Both the position numbers and the translations under genes were made by a program. DNA of 64,000 bases, from contig NZ_JAUYAW010000007.1 of the NCBI RefSeq assembly GCF_030693405.1, positions 1 to 64,000 of the forward strand, given 5' to 3'. Under the pieces are notes generated by a model. It had not been told where the DNA came from. It saw only the letters and a program-made list of their open reading frames with translations, and made no database searches. Below, in pieces: positions 1 through 9,133 of the stretch. Every line of letters begins with the position of its first letter. The stretch's first letter is position 1. The stretch comes from Phenylobacterium sp. GTDB taxonomy: Bacteria; Pseudomonadota; Alphaproteobacteria; Caulobacterales; Caulobacteraceae.

Positions 1-2
1 AA

Positions 3-809
3 GGCGCCGAAGGCCTGATGGGCAAGACCGTCGCCATGCTGGGCGGCGCCATGTACGCCCAGTACCGCACGGTCCGGGCGGCTGACGCGCTTTTGCTGCC
101 CGACGACGTGACCCCGGCCGAAGGCGCCTCCTGCTTCGTCAATCCGCTGACCGCGCTCGGCATGGTCGAGACCATGCGCCGGGAAGGCCACACCGCCCTG
201 GTCCACACCGCGGCGGCGTCCAATCTCGGCCAGATGCTCAACCGCCTCTGCCTGAAGGACGGCGTGGCCCTGGTGAACATCGTCCGCAGCGCCGAGCAGG
301 CAGCCCTGCTGAAGGGCCAAGGGGCGGTCCATGTTTTGGACAGCACCTCGCCGAACTTCACTGAGGAGCTGACCGAGGCCCTCGTCACCACCGGCGCGAC
401 GCTCGCCTTCGACGCCATCGGCGGCGGCCGCCTGGTGGGCCAGATCCTGACCGCCATGGAAGTGGCGGCCAATCGCAAGGCCACCGAATACAGCCGCTAT
501 GGCTCCTCCACCTACAAGCAGGCCTATATCTATGGCGGCCTCGACACCCGGCCCACCGAGCTGAACCGGGGCTTTGGCATGTCCTGGGGCGTGGGCGGCT
601 GGCTGCTGACGCCCTTCCTCATGAAGATCGGCGCCGACGCCGCCCAGGCCCTGCGCCAGCGGGTGGCTTCGGAGCTGAAGACCACCTTCGCCAGCCACTA
701 CACCGCCGAGATCTCCCTGGCCGAGGCCCTGCAGCCGGACATTCTGGCGGCCTATAACCGCCGCGCCACGGGCGAAAAGTATCTGATCAATCCCAACAAG
801 GGCGTCTAG
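3..809 (+). CDS. Zinc-type alcohol dehydrogenase family protein (MDR superfamily), 5' end cut by window
   Basis: The reading frame is open to the left edge of the window, so the true start lies outside; the ATG at 18 is internal. About 268 residues are visible. They cover the nucleotide-binding half of a medium-chain dehydrogenase/reductase: a segment HTAAASNLGQM where the glycine-rich cofactor loop should be, then a Rossmann fold and a C-terminal substrate region. The GroES-like N-terminal domain, which would hold any zinc ligands, is missing from view. It is probably an NAD(P)-dependent oxidoreductase; the substrate cannot be told. The gene is closed by an 11-bp hairpin 23 bases after the stop. 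Confidence 0.75.
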   Translation, partial: GAEGLMGKTVAMLGGAMYAQYRTVRAADALLLPDDVTPAEGASCFVNPLTALGMVETMRREGHTALVHTAAASNLGQMLNRLCLKDGVALVNIVRSAEQAALLKGQGAVHVLDSTSPNFTEELTEALVTTGATLAFDAIGGGRLVGQILTAMEVAANRKATEYSRYGSSTYKQAYIYGGLDTRPTELNRGFGMSWGVGGWLLTPFLMKIGADAAQALRQRVASELKTTFASHYTAEISLAEALQPDILAAYNRRATGEKYLINPNKGV

Positions 810-831
810 GCCCCACTTCGCGAAGTGTTCA

Positions 832-862
832 GCGTCCCCTGAGGCCTGGCTTCAGGGGACGC
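832..862. terminator. Bidirectional terminator between the dehydrogenase gene and tRNA-Cys
   Basis: A perfect 11-bp stem, GCGTCCCCTGA (832-842) pairing with TCAGGGGACGC (852-862), with a 9-base loop. No strong T tract follows on either strand. It lies between the end of the + strand dehydrogenase and the 3' end of the - strand tRNA, so it probably serves both. Confidence 0.6.
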
Positions 863-919
863 CGACTCGCGTCTGGCGATTCGTTTCAGGGCCAGGGCGG
901 CGCTGCGTGGGGGGAGGTT

Positions 920-993
920 TGGAGGCCTGGCCCGGAATCGAACCGGGGTGCACGGATTTGCAGTCCGCTGCGTAACCACTCCGCCACCAGGCC
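920..993 (-). tRNA. tRNA-Cys (anticodon GCA)
   Basis: Read on the minus strand this is a 74-nt cloverleaf. The acceptor stem GGCCTGG pairs with CCAGGCC, the T arm contains GGTTCGATTCC, and the anticodon loop reads CTGCAAA with GCA at 961-959. The discriminator T is followed by an encoded CCA (922-920). Cys is assigned from the anticodon. Confidence 0.95.
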
Positions 994-1152
994 ATCCGGC
1001 GCCCGACGCGCCCTTTCGGGCCCGTCGTCTTCAGCGGAGGCGGATCGCTAACAGAACCGCCCGCCCGCGGCAATCTCTCTTGCAGGGGGTGATTGCGCTC
1101 CGGTCCGGGCCGGACCTATAAGCGCGCTTCACCTGCACGCTCCCGAGGTCAC

Positions 1153-1722
1153 ATGGTCGACTTCTCCGCCGCCCGCCTGAACATGGTCGACAGTCAGGTC
1201 CGCACCAATGACGTGACCGATCTCCGGGTTCAGGACGCCATGCGGGTCATTCCCCGGGAAGCCCTGCTGCCGCCGGGCAAGGCCTTCCTGGCCTATGCCG
1301 ACGCAGAGGTCCCCTATGGTCCCGGCCGCGCCCTGCTGGCGCCGCGGGACGTGGCCAAGCTGCTGCACGCCCTGGCCATAGCGCCGGGCCAGAAGGCCCT
1401 GGCCATCGCCGCCCCCTATGGCGCGGCTGTGCTCGAGCACGCGGGCCTGAGCGTCGAACGTCTGGACGGGGACGACCTGGCCTCGCCCAAGGCCGGGACC
1501 TATGACGTCATCATCTGCGAGGGGGCGGTGGCCCGCACCCCCGACGCCTGGACCGGGGCGCTGGCGCCTGGCGGACGGCTGGCGGTGATCGAGCGTATCG
1601 GCCCGGTGGGCAAGGCGGTGGTCTACACCCAGAGCCCCACGGGCCTCGCCCGGCGGGAAATCTTCGATGCGACCCCCAGCTACCTCGGTGGTTTTGAGCC
1701 TGAGCAAGGATTTGCTTTCTGA
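1153..1722 (+). CDS. Protein-L-isoaspartate O-methyltransferase family protein (PCMT-like)
   Basis: A 189-residue protein. The ATG at 1153 is preferred over the upstream in-frame ATG at 1093 because a GAGGT ribosome site precedes it and the conserved start MVDFSAARLNMVDSQVR begins there. It resembles the PCMT family: the N-terminal segment VDSQVRTNDV is followed by a Rossmann-type fold. It is shorter than typical Pcm enzymes (about 210 residues), and the SAM-binding loop is weak (LAIAAPYGAAVLEHAG rather than a glycine-rich GTGSGY), so methyltransferase activity is uncertain. Alphaproteobacteria often carry this gene just before a tolC homologue, as here (147 bases to the next start). The function is inferred from family only. 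Confidence 0.75.
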   Translation: MVDFSAARLNMVDSQVRTNDVTDLRVQDAMRVIPREALLPPGKAFLAYADAEVPYGPGRALLAPRDVAKLLHALAIAPGQKALAIAAPYGAAVLEHAGLSVERLDGDDLASPKAGTYDVIICEGAVARTPDAWTGALAPGGRLAVIERIGPVGKAVVYTQSPTGLARREIFDATPSYLGGFEPEQGFAF

Positions 1723-1868
1723 GGCGTGCTGAAACACGTGCGAAAGCCACGCGTGAAAAAAGCTTAAGGTTGCGACCCCTGGCCGAGTTGAAAACCGCGG
1801 GCCATATAGGTCGCAGAGACACACTGCCTTAATCGGGGTCCCATCGGGGCCTGAGTCGGGGACTACGC

Positions 1869-3368
1869 ATGTTCATCAGCCGTCGCGGAGCCTTGCTGGC
1901 CGCCGTATTCACTGCGGGCCTGTCGTTTGGAGGACCTGCGTCCGCCGAGTCCCTGGCCGATGCTATTGCGCTGGCCTACGAAACCAACCCGACCTTGCAG
2001 GCCCAGCGGGCCTCCCTGCGGGCGCTCGACGAGAGCATCGTCCAGGCCAGGTCAGGATGGCGCCCGTCGCTCAGCGCCTCGGCCTCAGGCCAGTACACCG
2101 AAACCCGCACCCCCCGTCAGCTGGTCGATCTGAATGGCGACGGCATCCCCGACACCTCCGTCGGCGGGATCGATGAGGGTAATTCCGGGACCGCCGGGCT
2201 CAACCTGACCCAGCCGGTCTGGACCGGCGGCCGGGTCGGTGCGGCGGTCTCCGCAGCGCAGGCCGATGTCTTCGCCGGCCAGGAAAATTTGCGACGGATC
2301 GAGGCCGAGGTCCTGGGCGGCGTGATCGTCGCCTATGTGGACGTTCGCCGTGACCAGGAAGCCCTGCGAATCCGCCAGGACAATGTTCAGGTCCTGACCC
2401 GGCAGCTGGAAGAGACCGACGCGCGCTTCGAGGTCGGCGAAATCACCCGCACAGACGTCGCTCAGGCGCAGGCCCGTCTGGCGGCGGCCGAGGCGCAGAT
2501 GCGCTCGGCCGAAGCCCAGCTGGCGATCAGCCGGGCGGGCTACGCCGCCATCGTTGGTCAGAACCCCGGCGACCTTGCGCCCGAGCCGCCGCTCACCGCG
2601 GTGCTGCCCGCCACGGTAGATCAGGCCTATGAGGCGGCGGAACGCAACAATCCCCAGCTCCGCCAGGCCCGCTACAACGCCCAGGCCGCCGGCGCCCGCG
2701 TCGCCGCCGCCCGGGCCGAGCGCATGCCGAACCTGTCGCTGACCGGCAGCGTCGGCTGGAGCGGCCTGGCCGATCCCTTCGAGCCTTCGGACTATTCGCG
2801 CAACGTGACGGGGCGCGCGACCCTGACCGTGCCGATCTTTACCGGCGGCCTGAACAACTCCCGTGTGCGGGCGGCCCGCGAACGCGAGAACGCCAGCGAG
2901 CTCACCGTCGAGCAGGCGCGCCGCAGCGCCTTGCAGAATGTCACCCAGGCCTGGAGCCAGCTTCTGGCCGCCCGGGCCAATATCGGCTCCACCGACGTCC
3001 AGGTCCGCGCCGCGCGCATCGCCGCCGAGGGGGTGCGTCAAGAGCAGCAGGTCGGCCTGCGCACCACGATCGATGTGCTGAACGCCGAACAGGAACTCCG
3101 CGCCGCTGAGCTGGCCCAGATCTCGGCCCGGCGGGACGAGTATGTCGCCGCCGCTTCGGTCCTGTCGGCGGTGGGACGCCTGGACGCCGCCAATCTCGCG
3201 CCTCAGCTCGACATCTACGACGCCACGGCCAATTCCCGGGGCCTGCGCTACGCCTGGGGCTGGACGCCGTGGGAGGAGCCGATCGCCCTCGTCGACTCCG
3301 TCTTCACGCCGCAACCTGAGCAACTGGCGCGGGACGCGCCCATGAGCACGGCCGGCGCGCCGCAATAG
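1869..3368 (+). CDS. tolC: TolC-family outer membrane channel of type I secretion or efflux
   Basis: A 499-residue outer membrane protein. A signal peptide (about residues 1-27, ending in ASA) is followed by two repeated halves rich in Ala/Gln/Arg heptads, typical of the TolC alpha-barrel (outer membrane factor) fold. The motifs NLTQPVWTGGRV and LTVPIFTGGLNN mark the equivalent beta strands of the two halves. TolC trimers bridge the periplasm and dock to ABC or RND pumps. In Caulobacter crescentus the homologue next to popZ and valS is a candidate RsaF, which exports the S-layer protein; that exact role is inferred from synteny as I recall it. There is no pump gene beside it in this window. 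Confidence 0.9.
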   Translation: MFISRRGALLAAVFTAGLSFGGPASAESLADAIALAYETNPTLQAQRASLRALDESIVQARSGWRPSLSASASGQYTETRTPRQLVDLNGDGIPDTSVGGIDEGNSGTAGLNLTQPVWTGGRVGAAVSAAQADVFAGQENLRRIEAEVLGGVIVAYVDVRRDQEALRIRQDNVQVLTRQLEETDARFEVGEITRTDVAQAQARLAAAEAQMRSAEAQLAISRAGYAAIVGQNPGDLAPEPPLTAVLPATVDQAYEAAERNNPQLRQARYNAQAAGARVAAARAERMPNLSLTGSVGWSGLADPFEPSDYSRNVTGRATLTVPIFTGGLNNSRVRAARERENASELTVEQARRSALQNVTQAWSQLLAARANIGSTDVQVRAARIAAEGVRQEQQVGLRTTIDVLNAEQELRAAELAQISARRDEYVAAASVLSAVGRLDAANLAPQLDIYDATANSRGLRYAWGWTPWEEPIALVDSVFTPQPEQLARDAPMSTAGAPQ

Positions 3369-3480
3369 GCGCCCCCGGCGGTCTTATCGGTCTTGCGTCG
3401 CAAAGCTGAAATTGCAGGATCGCTCCATCGCGCCTAGGCTGGCGCACGGATTCCCTACCGCATTCAAAACGGCGCGCCCC

Positions 3481-4065
3481 ATGTCCGATCAAACCTCCCA
3501 AGAACCGACGATGGAGGAGATTCTCGCCTCCATTCGCCGCATCATTTCGGAGGACGACGCGCCTGCGGACGAGGCGAAGGCCGAGGAGGCGCCGGCGGAG
3601 GCCGCCGCGCCCGAGCCCGAGTCGACCTACGAGCCTGAGCCTGAGCCGGAACCTGCGCCGGCCTATGAGGCGTCCGCGCCTGAGCCCGAGCCGGAAGACG
3701 ACGCCCTCGAACTCACCGAGCGGGTCGATCAGGTCGGCGACCTGGACGTCTACAGCCCCACCTCTGCGCCGGCTTCGTCGGAGCCTGAGTCGGCCGTCTA
3801 TTCGCCGCCGTCCAGCTACGAGCCGGTCAGCCGTGGTGATGATGAGGGGCTGCTCAGCCAGACGGCGGCCACGGCTGCGGCCTCGGCCTTCGGTCAACTG
3901 TCGGCGGCGATCGGCATGCCGCACTCCGACCGCACCCTTGAGGACGTGGTCCGCGAAATGCTCCGCCCGCTACTCAAGCAGTGGCTGGACGACAACCTGC
4001 CGCAGATCGTCGAGGCCTCGGTCCGCGAAGAGGTCGAGCGCATCGCCCGCGGTCGCGTACGCTAA
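3481..4065 (+). CDS. popZ: PopZ-like polar organising protein (DUF2497)
   Basis: A 194-residue protein. The ATG at 3481 is chosen because the conserved PopZ N terminus begins there: SQEPTMEEILASIRRIISED, a helix known in Caulobacter to bind client proteins. The middle (about residues 27-110) is a low-complexity Pro/Glu/Asp region with repeated EPEPE stretches, expected to be disordered. The C terminus (about 135-194) holds the oligomerising helices, including TLEDVVREMLRPLLKQWLDD. PopZ forms a polar scaffold that anchors ParB/oriC and cell-cycle kinases. The C. crescentus protein is 177 residues, so the acidic linker here is somewhat longer. Next to valS, as in Caulobacter. Confidence 0.93.
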   Translation: MSDQTSQEPTMEEILASIRRIISEDDAPADEAKAEEAPAEAAAPEPESTYEPEPEPEPAPAYEASAPEPEPEDDALELTERVDQVGDLDVYSPTSAPASSEPESAVYSPPSSYEPVSRGDDEGLLSQTAATAAASAFGQLSAAIGMPHSDRTLEDVVREMLRPLLKQWLDDNLPQIVEASVREEVERIARGRVR

Positions 4066-4104
4066 TCTATCTGTCTCTCACGCCCCACGGGCGTGCGAGT
4101 CGCC

Positions 4105-4137
4105 GAACCCGCCCCGTCAGGGCGGGTTCGTTCGTTT
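4105..4137 (+). terminator. Terminator after popZ
   Basis: GAACCCGCC (4105-4113) pairs with GGCGGGTTC (4121-4129) around a 7-base loop, followed by the T-rich GTTCGTTT. It lies 40 bases after popZ and 60 bases before valS, so valS probably has its own start site or relies on read-through. Confidence 0.7.
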
Positions 4138-4196
4138 CGGCGCAGCATCCGGCTTTCGCGCAAATGCGCGGGCCTGTATGGACCCCCTGATCCGCC

Positions 4197-6863
4197 ATGC
4201 TTGAAAAGACCTTCGATCCCAAGACCGCCGAGCCCCGCCTCTATGAGGCCTGGGAGCAGTCGGGCGCGTTCGCCCCCACCGACGATCCGAACGCCGAGCC
4301 GTTCTCCATCGTCATCCCGCCGCCGAACGTCACCGGCTCCCTGCACATCGGCCATGCGCTGAACAATACGCTGCAGGACGTGCTGATCCGGTTCGAGCGG
4401 ATGCGGGGCAAGGCCGCGCTGTGGCTGCCCGGCACCGACCATGCGGGCATCGCCACCCAGAACATCGTCGAGCGCCAGCTGGCCGAGGCCGGGAACATCA
4501 GCCGCCGCGACATGGGCCGCGAGGCCTTCGTCGAGAAGATCTGGGAGTGGAAGGCCAAGTCTGGCGGGACCATCGTCAACCAGCTGCGCCGCCTGGGCGC
4601 CTCGTGTGACTGGAGCCGCGAGCGGTTCACCCTGGACGAAGGTCTGTCGGCCGCCGTCCGTAAGGTGTTCGTCCAGCTCCACAAGGAAGGCCTGATCTAT
4701 CGCGACAAGCGGCTCGTGAACTGGGACCCCCATTTCCAGACCGCCATCTCCGACATCGAGGTCGAGCAGCGCGAGGTCGACGGCCACTACTGGCACTTCG
4801 CCTATCCGCTGGAGGATGGCTCCGGCGAGATCGTCGTCGCCACAACCCGGCCCGAAACCATGCTTGGTGACACCGCCGTGGCAGTCCATCCCGATGATGA
4901 GCGCTACAAGCACCTCGTGGGCAAGGCTGTTCGGCTGCCGATCGTTAACCGGCCGATCCCGATCATCGCCGACGAATACCCCGACCCGGAAAAGGGCTCC
5001 GGCGCGGTGAAGATAACGCCTGCCCACGACTTCAACGACTTCCAGGTGGGCAAGCGCCACAACCTGCCCGTTATCAACGTCTTCGACGACTTCGCGAAGA
5101 TCAACGACAACGCGCCGGAAGACTACCGCGGCTTGGACCGGTTCGCCGCCCGCAAGAAGGTGGTCGAAGCGTTCGAAGCGCTCGGCCTGCTGCGCGAGAT
5201 CGAGAAGACCCGCCATGTGGTCCCGCACGGGGACCGCTCCGGCGCCGTGGTCGAGCCCTATCTGACCGACCAATGGTACGTCGACGCCAAGACCCTAGCT
5301 GGCCCCGCCATCAAGGCAGTGGAGGAGGGGCGGACGGTTTTCGAGCCCCGCAACTGGGACAAGACCTATTTCGAATGGATGCGGAACATCCAGCCCTGGT
5401 GCATCTCCCGCCAGCTCTGGTGGGGCCATCGCATCCCGGCCTGGTATGGTCCGGACGGCAAGCCCTTCGTCGCCGAGACCGAGGAGGAGGCGCGCGCCGC
5501 CGCCCGGGAGCACTATGGCCGCGACGAGACCCTGAAGCAGGACGAGGACGTCCTCGACACCTGGTTCTCCTCAGGCCTGTGGCCGTTCTCCACCATGGGC
5601 TGGCCGGACAAGACCAGCGACCTGGCGCGGTTCTATCCGACCCACACCCTGATCACCGGCTTCGACATCATCTTCTTCTGGGTCGCCCGGATGATGATGC
5701 AGGCCATCCACTTCACCGGCGAAGTTCCCTTCAAGCGGGTCTTCATCAACGCTCTGGTCCGCGACGCCGAGGGCAAGAAGATGTCCAAGTCCAAGGGCAA
5801 TGTCCTGGACCCGCTGGAGCTGGTGGACGAGTTCGGCGCCGACGCCCTGCGTTTCACCCTGACCGCCATGTCGGGCCAGGCCCGGGACATCAAGCTCTCG
5901 CGCCAGCGCATTGAAGGCTATCGGAATTTCGGCACCAAGCTGTGGAACGCCACGCGCTTCTGCCAGATGAATGGCTGCGCCCGGGCCGAGGGCTTCGACC
6001 CTGCCGCCCTGCAGGTTCCGCTCAACCGCTGGATCGTCGGCGAGGCTGCGCGCACCAGCCAGGCGGTGACCAAAGCCCTGGACGGCTGCGGCTTCGATGA
6101 GGCCGCGGGCCTGCTCTACCGCTTCATCTGGAACGTCTATTGCGACTGGTATGTCGAGCTCGCCAAGCCGCTGCTGAACGGCGAGGACGCCGCCGCCAAG
6201 GCCGAGACCCAGGCCACCGCCGCCTGGGCTCTGGACGTCATCCTGACCCTGCTGCACCCGATCATGCCCTTCCTGACCGAAGAGCTCTGGGTGCAGACGG
6301 CGGGCGAGGGGGCGGCGCGCAACCATCAGGGCTTCCTGATGACCGCGCCCTGGCCCAAGCTCGGCGAGGACCTGATCGACAAGGCGGCCGAGGCCGAGAT
6401 CGGCCTGATCATCGCCGCCGTCAGCGAAGGCCGCTCGGTGCGGGCCGAACTGAATGTCCCCCCCGGCGCCCGGCCCGACCTGCTGGTCATCGAGGCCAGC
6501 CCCGCCCAGCGGGACGTCCTGGAGCGCTCGGCCCCGGTGATCTGTCAGACCCTGCGGGTGGCCAGCGTCCAGATGGCGGAGCGCGCCCCGGACGGCGCCA
6601 TCCCGTTTGTGGTGGAGGGCGCGACGCTCGCCCTGCCGGTCGCGGCCTTCATCGACCTGGCCGCCGAGCGCGCGCGCCTGACGAAGGAGATCGCCACGCT
6701 CGCCTCGGACGTGGAGCGGACGGCCAAGAAGCTGGGCAATGCCGACTTCGTCGCCCGCGCGCCTGAGGAGGTGGTCGAGGAGAACCGCGAGCGTCTGGCC
6801 GAGGCGGAGGCCGCCAAGGCCAAGCTTGAGGCCGCCCTGCAGCGTCTGTCCGGCGTCGGCTGA
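4197..6863 (+). CDS. valS: Valyl-tRNA synthetase
   Basis: An 888-residue class Ia aminoacyl-tRNA synthetase that charges tRNA-Val in the cytoplasm. The HIGH signature is [13 protein letters not shown] (about residues 41-53), and the KMSKS loop appears as [11 protein letters not shown] (about 524-534). Between them lies the CP1 editing domain, which clears mischarged Thr. After the anticodon-binding domain comes a C-terminal coiled coil (about 815-885, rich in Ala/Glu/Arg), a ValS hallmark. The length is normal for a compact alphaproteobacterial ValS. Confidence 0.97.
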   Translation: MLEKTFDPKTAEPRLYEAWEQSGAFAPTDDPNAEPFSIVIPPPNVTGSLHIGHALNNTLQDVLIRFERMRGKAALWLPGTDHAGIATQNIVERQLAEAGNISRRDMGREAFVEKIWEWKAKSGGTIVNQLRRLGASCDWSRERFTLDEGLSAAVRKVFVQLHKEGLIYRDKRLVNWDPHFQTAISDIEVEQREVDGHYWHFAYPLEDGSGEIVVATTRPETMLGDTAVAVHPDDERYKHLVGKAVRLPIVNRPIPIIADEYPDPEKGSGAVKITPAHDFNDFQVGKRHNLPVINVFDDFAKINDNAPEDYRGLDRFAARKKVVEAFEALGLLREIEKTRHVVPHGDRSGAVVEPYLTDQWYVDAKTLAGPAIKAVEEGRTVFEPRNWDKTYFEWMRNIQPWCISRQLWWGHRIPAWYGPDGKPFVAETEEEARAAAREHYGRDETLKQDEDVLDTWFSSGLWPFSTMGWPDKTSDLARFYPTHTLITGFDIIFFWVARMMMQAIHFTGEVPFKRVFINALVRDAEGKKMSKSKGNVLDPLELVDEFGADALRFTLTAMSGQARDIKLSRQRIEGYRNFGTKLWNATRFCQMNGCARAEGFDPAALQVPLNRWIVGEAARTSQAVTKALDGCGFDEAAGLLYRFIWNVYCDWYVELAKPLLNGEDAAAKAETQATAAWALDVILTLLHPIMPFLTEELWVQTAGEGAARNHQGFLMTAPWPKLGEDLIDKAAEAEIGLIIAAVSEGRSVRAELNVPPGARPDLLVIEASPAQRDVLERSAPVICQTLRVASVQMAERAPDGAIPFVVEGATLALPVAAFIDLAAERARLTKEIATLASDVERTAKKLGNADFVARAPEEVVEENRERLAEAEAAKAKLEAALQRLSGVG

Positions 6864-6869
6864 TCGCGT

Positions 6870-8939
6870 CTAGGCCGCGGCGTCCCGGGCGTCTTGGCCG
6901 CCCGGCGTCATCGCCTGGGCCGCGAGGGCCAGCAGGTCACGCTGGGCGATCGGCTTGGCGAGCACCGCGTCCATGCCGGCGTCGAAGCACTTCTGCTCGA
7001 TCTCGGCCCCCGTCTGGGCGGTCAGGGCGACAATAGGCGTGTCGGCGTTCAACGGGCAGCTGGTGCGGATGGCGCTGGCGGCCGCCAGGCCGTCCATCAC
7101 CGGCATGTTCACGTCCATCAGGATCAGGTCGAAATGTTCGACACTGGCTCGCTCGATAGCCGCCCGCCCATTGTCGGCCTCCGCGGTGACCACCCCGGGA
7201 CTGGACAGGAAGAGGCGCACCAGTTCGCGATTGATGGGGTGGTCATCCACGATGAGCACCCGGCCTGTCAGCTGGAGCGCCTCGCCGTCGCGGCCCCCGT
7301 CAGCGATCTTCGCCTGGGCTGGGCACACGGCCGGAGCCGGGATTTCCACCCAGAAGCAGGCCCCGGGCTGATCCCGACTCTCTGCGCCGATCTGTCCACC
7401 CATGAGCTCCACCAGCTCGCGGCAGATCGCCAGGCCGAGCCCTGAGCCGCCGTGCCGGCGGGTCACGCTGGAATCCCCCTGGACGAACCGCTGGAAGAGG
7501 CGTTTGCGATGGGCTTCAGACAGGCCAGGACCGCTGTCGATGACTTCGATCCGAAGGCGGTCGCCCGACGCGCCGGCCTCCGTGAGATGCACCCGGACCG
7601 CGCCGCGATCGGTAAATTTCACAGCATTGCCCACCAGATTCAGCAGGATCTGGCGAAGCCTCAGACTGTCGACCTGACGTCTGGGGCGGGGCAGGTCATC
7701 GATGACCTGCAGACTGACCCCCTTCACGAACGCCTGGACGGACAGGATTTCCCGCACATCTTCCACCAGGGCCGGTACCTCGGCGGCGTTCAGCTCCAGT
7801 TCGATCTGGCCGGCCTCCAGCTTGGAGACGTCAAGGATATCGTTGATCAGGGCCAGCAGGGCGTCGCCGGCGATGGCGATGCGGCGGACATGGCTTTCGG
7901 CCGGCGCCGGCAGGCTGGTCTGCTGCAGCAGCGCGGTGAAGCCGAGAATGCTGGTCAGGGGCGTCCTCAGCTCGTGGCTCATATTGGCCAGGAAGGCGGC
8001 CTTGGCCTCCACGGCCGCCTCCAGCCTCTGCTGAAGCGCGCGCTGGGCGGTCACATCGCGGTAGACGCTGATCAGCTCGGATGGCTGGCCTGCGGCGTCC
8101 CGCACCACCGTGGACGCGCCTTCCAGCCAGATCGTTTCTCCTGTGCGGGTCTGAGCGGGGTAGGGCCGCTGCATCACCTCCCGCGGGGAGGCGGGATCAA
8201 AGCCGGGTGCGGTGGGGTCAAACAGCTTCGCCAAGCCGGAGACAACCGCCTCGTGGTGGTCGCTTGAGACGAAATCGACCAAGTTTCGACCGAGGACTTC
8301 GTCTGGCGAATAGCCCAGGATCTGGGTCGAGGGCGACGCGTAGGAGATCGTCCCGTGGCGATCGGTGCGCACCAGGATGTCGTGGCAATGGTTGGCCAGC
8401 ATCCGGTAGCTCGCCTCCGACTGGATCAGCCGGGCCTCGGTCTCCCGTTGCAGATTGAGTTGGACCCGCAGTCGGAGCGCATCTTCGATCGCGTCAGCCA
8501 GACTTCTCATCTGGCTGCGTCCCAAGGCGTTCATCGGTGCGCGCGGAACGGTGTCCAGGACACACAGGGTCCCGACGGGCTCGCCTGAAGGGCATCGGAT
8601 CAGGGCGCCCGCATAGTAGCGCAGGCGCGTCTCACCCCAGACCAGCGGATTGCCGTCGAAGCGGGGGTCGGCGGCGGCGTCGAGGATCTCATAGACCGGT
8701 GCGCCAGAGGCGAGGGCATGGGTGCAGAAGGAGATGTCGATCGGCGTGTCAGTGGGAATGATCCCCACACGGGCCTTGAACCACTGGCGATCGCCGTCCA
8801 GGAGCGAGAAGGCGCTGTAGGGCGCAGCGAAGATCTGCGCCGCCAGGCTGACGAGCGAATCGAAGGACGCCTCCGGCTCGGTCTCCACGATGTTCAGCCG
8901 CCGCAGGGCTGTAAGGCGTGCGGCGATGGGAGAGTCCAT
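6870..8939 (-). CDS. Hybrid sensor histidine kinase: GAF, PAS, HisKA, HATPase, receiver
   Basis: A 689-residue soluble kinase with no transmembrane segment. In order: a GAF domain (about 20-160), a PAS domain (about 175-300), a dimerisation/phosphoacceptor domain with H322 in FLANMSHELRTPL, an HATPase domain (about 425-535, N box NLVGNAVKF and G box GGSGLGLAI), and a C-terminal receiver whose phospho-acceptor is D609 in LILMDVNMPVMDG. The GAF input suggests a cytoplasmic ligand or redox signal; the signal itself cannot be told. It faces valS tail to tail with only 6 bases between, and no separate response regulator gene adjoins it, so output probably goes to an unlinked partner. Confidence 0.92.
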   Translation of the reverse strand: MDSPIAARLTALRRLNIVETEPEASFDSLVSLAAQIFAAPYSAFSLLDGDRQWFKARVGIIPTDTPIDISFCTHALASGAPVYEILDAAADPRFDGNPLVWGETRLRYYAGALIRCPSGEPVGTLCVLDTVPRAPMNALGRSQMRSLADAIEDALRLRVQLNLQRETEARLIQSEASYRMLANHCHDILVRTDRHGTISYASPSTQILGYSPDEVLGRNLVDFVSSDHHEAVVSGLAKLFDPTAPGFDPASPREVMQRPYPAQTRTGETIWLEGASTVVRDAAGQPSELISVYRDVTAQRALQQRLEAAVEAKAAFLANMSHELRTPLTSILGFTALLQQTSLPAPAESHVRRIAIAGDALLALINDILDVSKLEAGQIELELNAAEVPALVEDVREILSVQAFVKGVSLQVIDDLPRPRRQVDSLRLRQILLNLVGNAVKFTDRGAVRVHLTEAGASGDRLRIEVIDSGPGLSEAHRKRLFQRFVQGDSSVTRRHGGSGLGLAICRELVELMGGQIGAESRDQPGACFWVEIPAPAVCPAQAKIADGGRDGEALQLTGRVLIVDDHPINRELVRLFLSSPGVVTAEADNGRAAIERASVEHFDLILMDVNMPVMDGLAAASAIRTSCPLNADTPIVALTAQTGAEIEQKCFDAGMDAVLAKPIAQRDLLALAAQAMTPGGQDARDAAA

Positions 8940-9133
8940 GGGGCGCGCTCCTAGGTTGGCCTCGTACCTGAGCGATTGGTCATTAACGACATCCTTCGAG
9001 GCCCTGCGGCCCGCCGCCGCAGGTTGAGTGCGATCGTGACGAACACATGTTTGCCACCGGTCTCAGGTTATGCTTGTTCACCCAGGAAGATGCGGGGGCT
9101 GTCTGACCCCTGCGCAGCATTAGGAGAACGCTC

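Noticed and set aside
852-1073. Small minus-strand ORF across tRNA-Cys
   Set aside because: It runs through the tRNA and has an Arg/Pro-rich, unstructured product; the tRNA fully accounts for the conservation.
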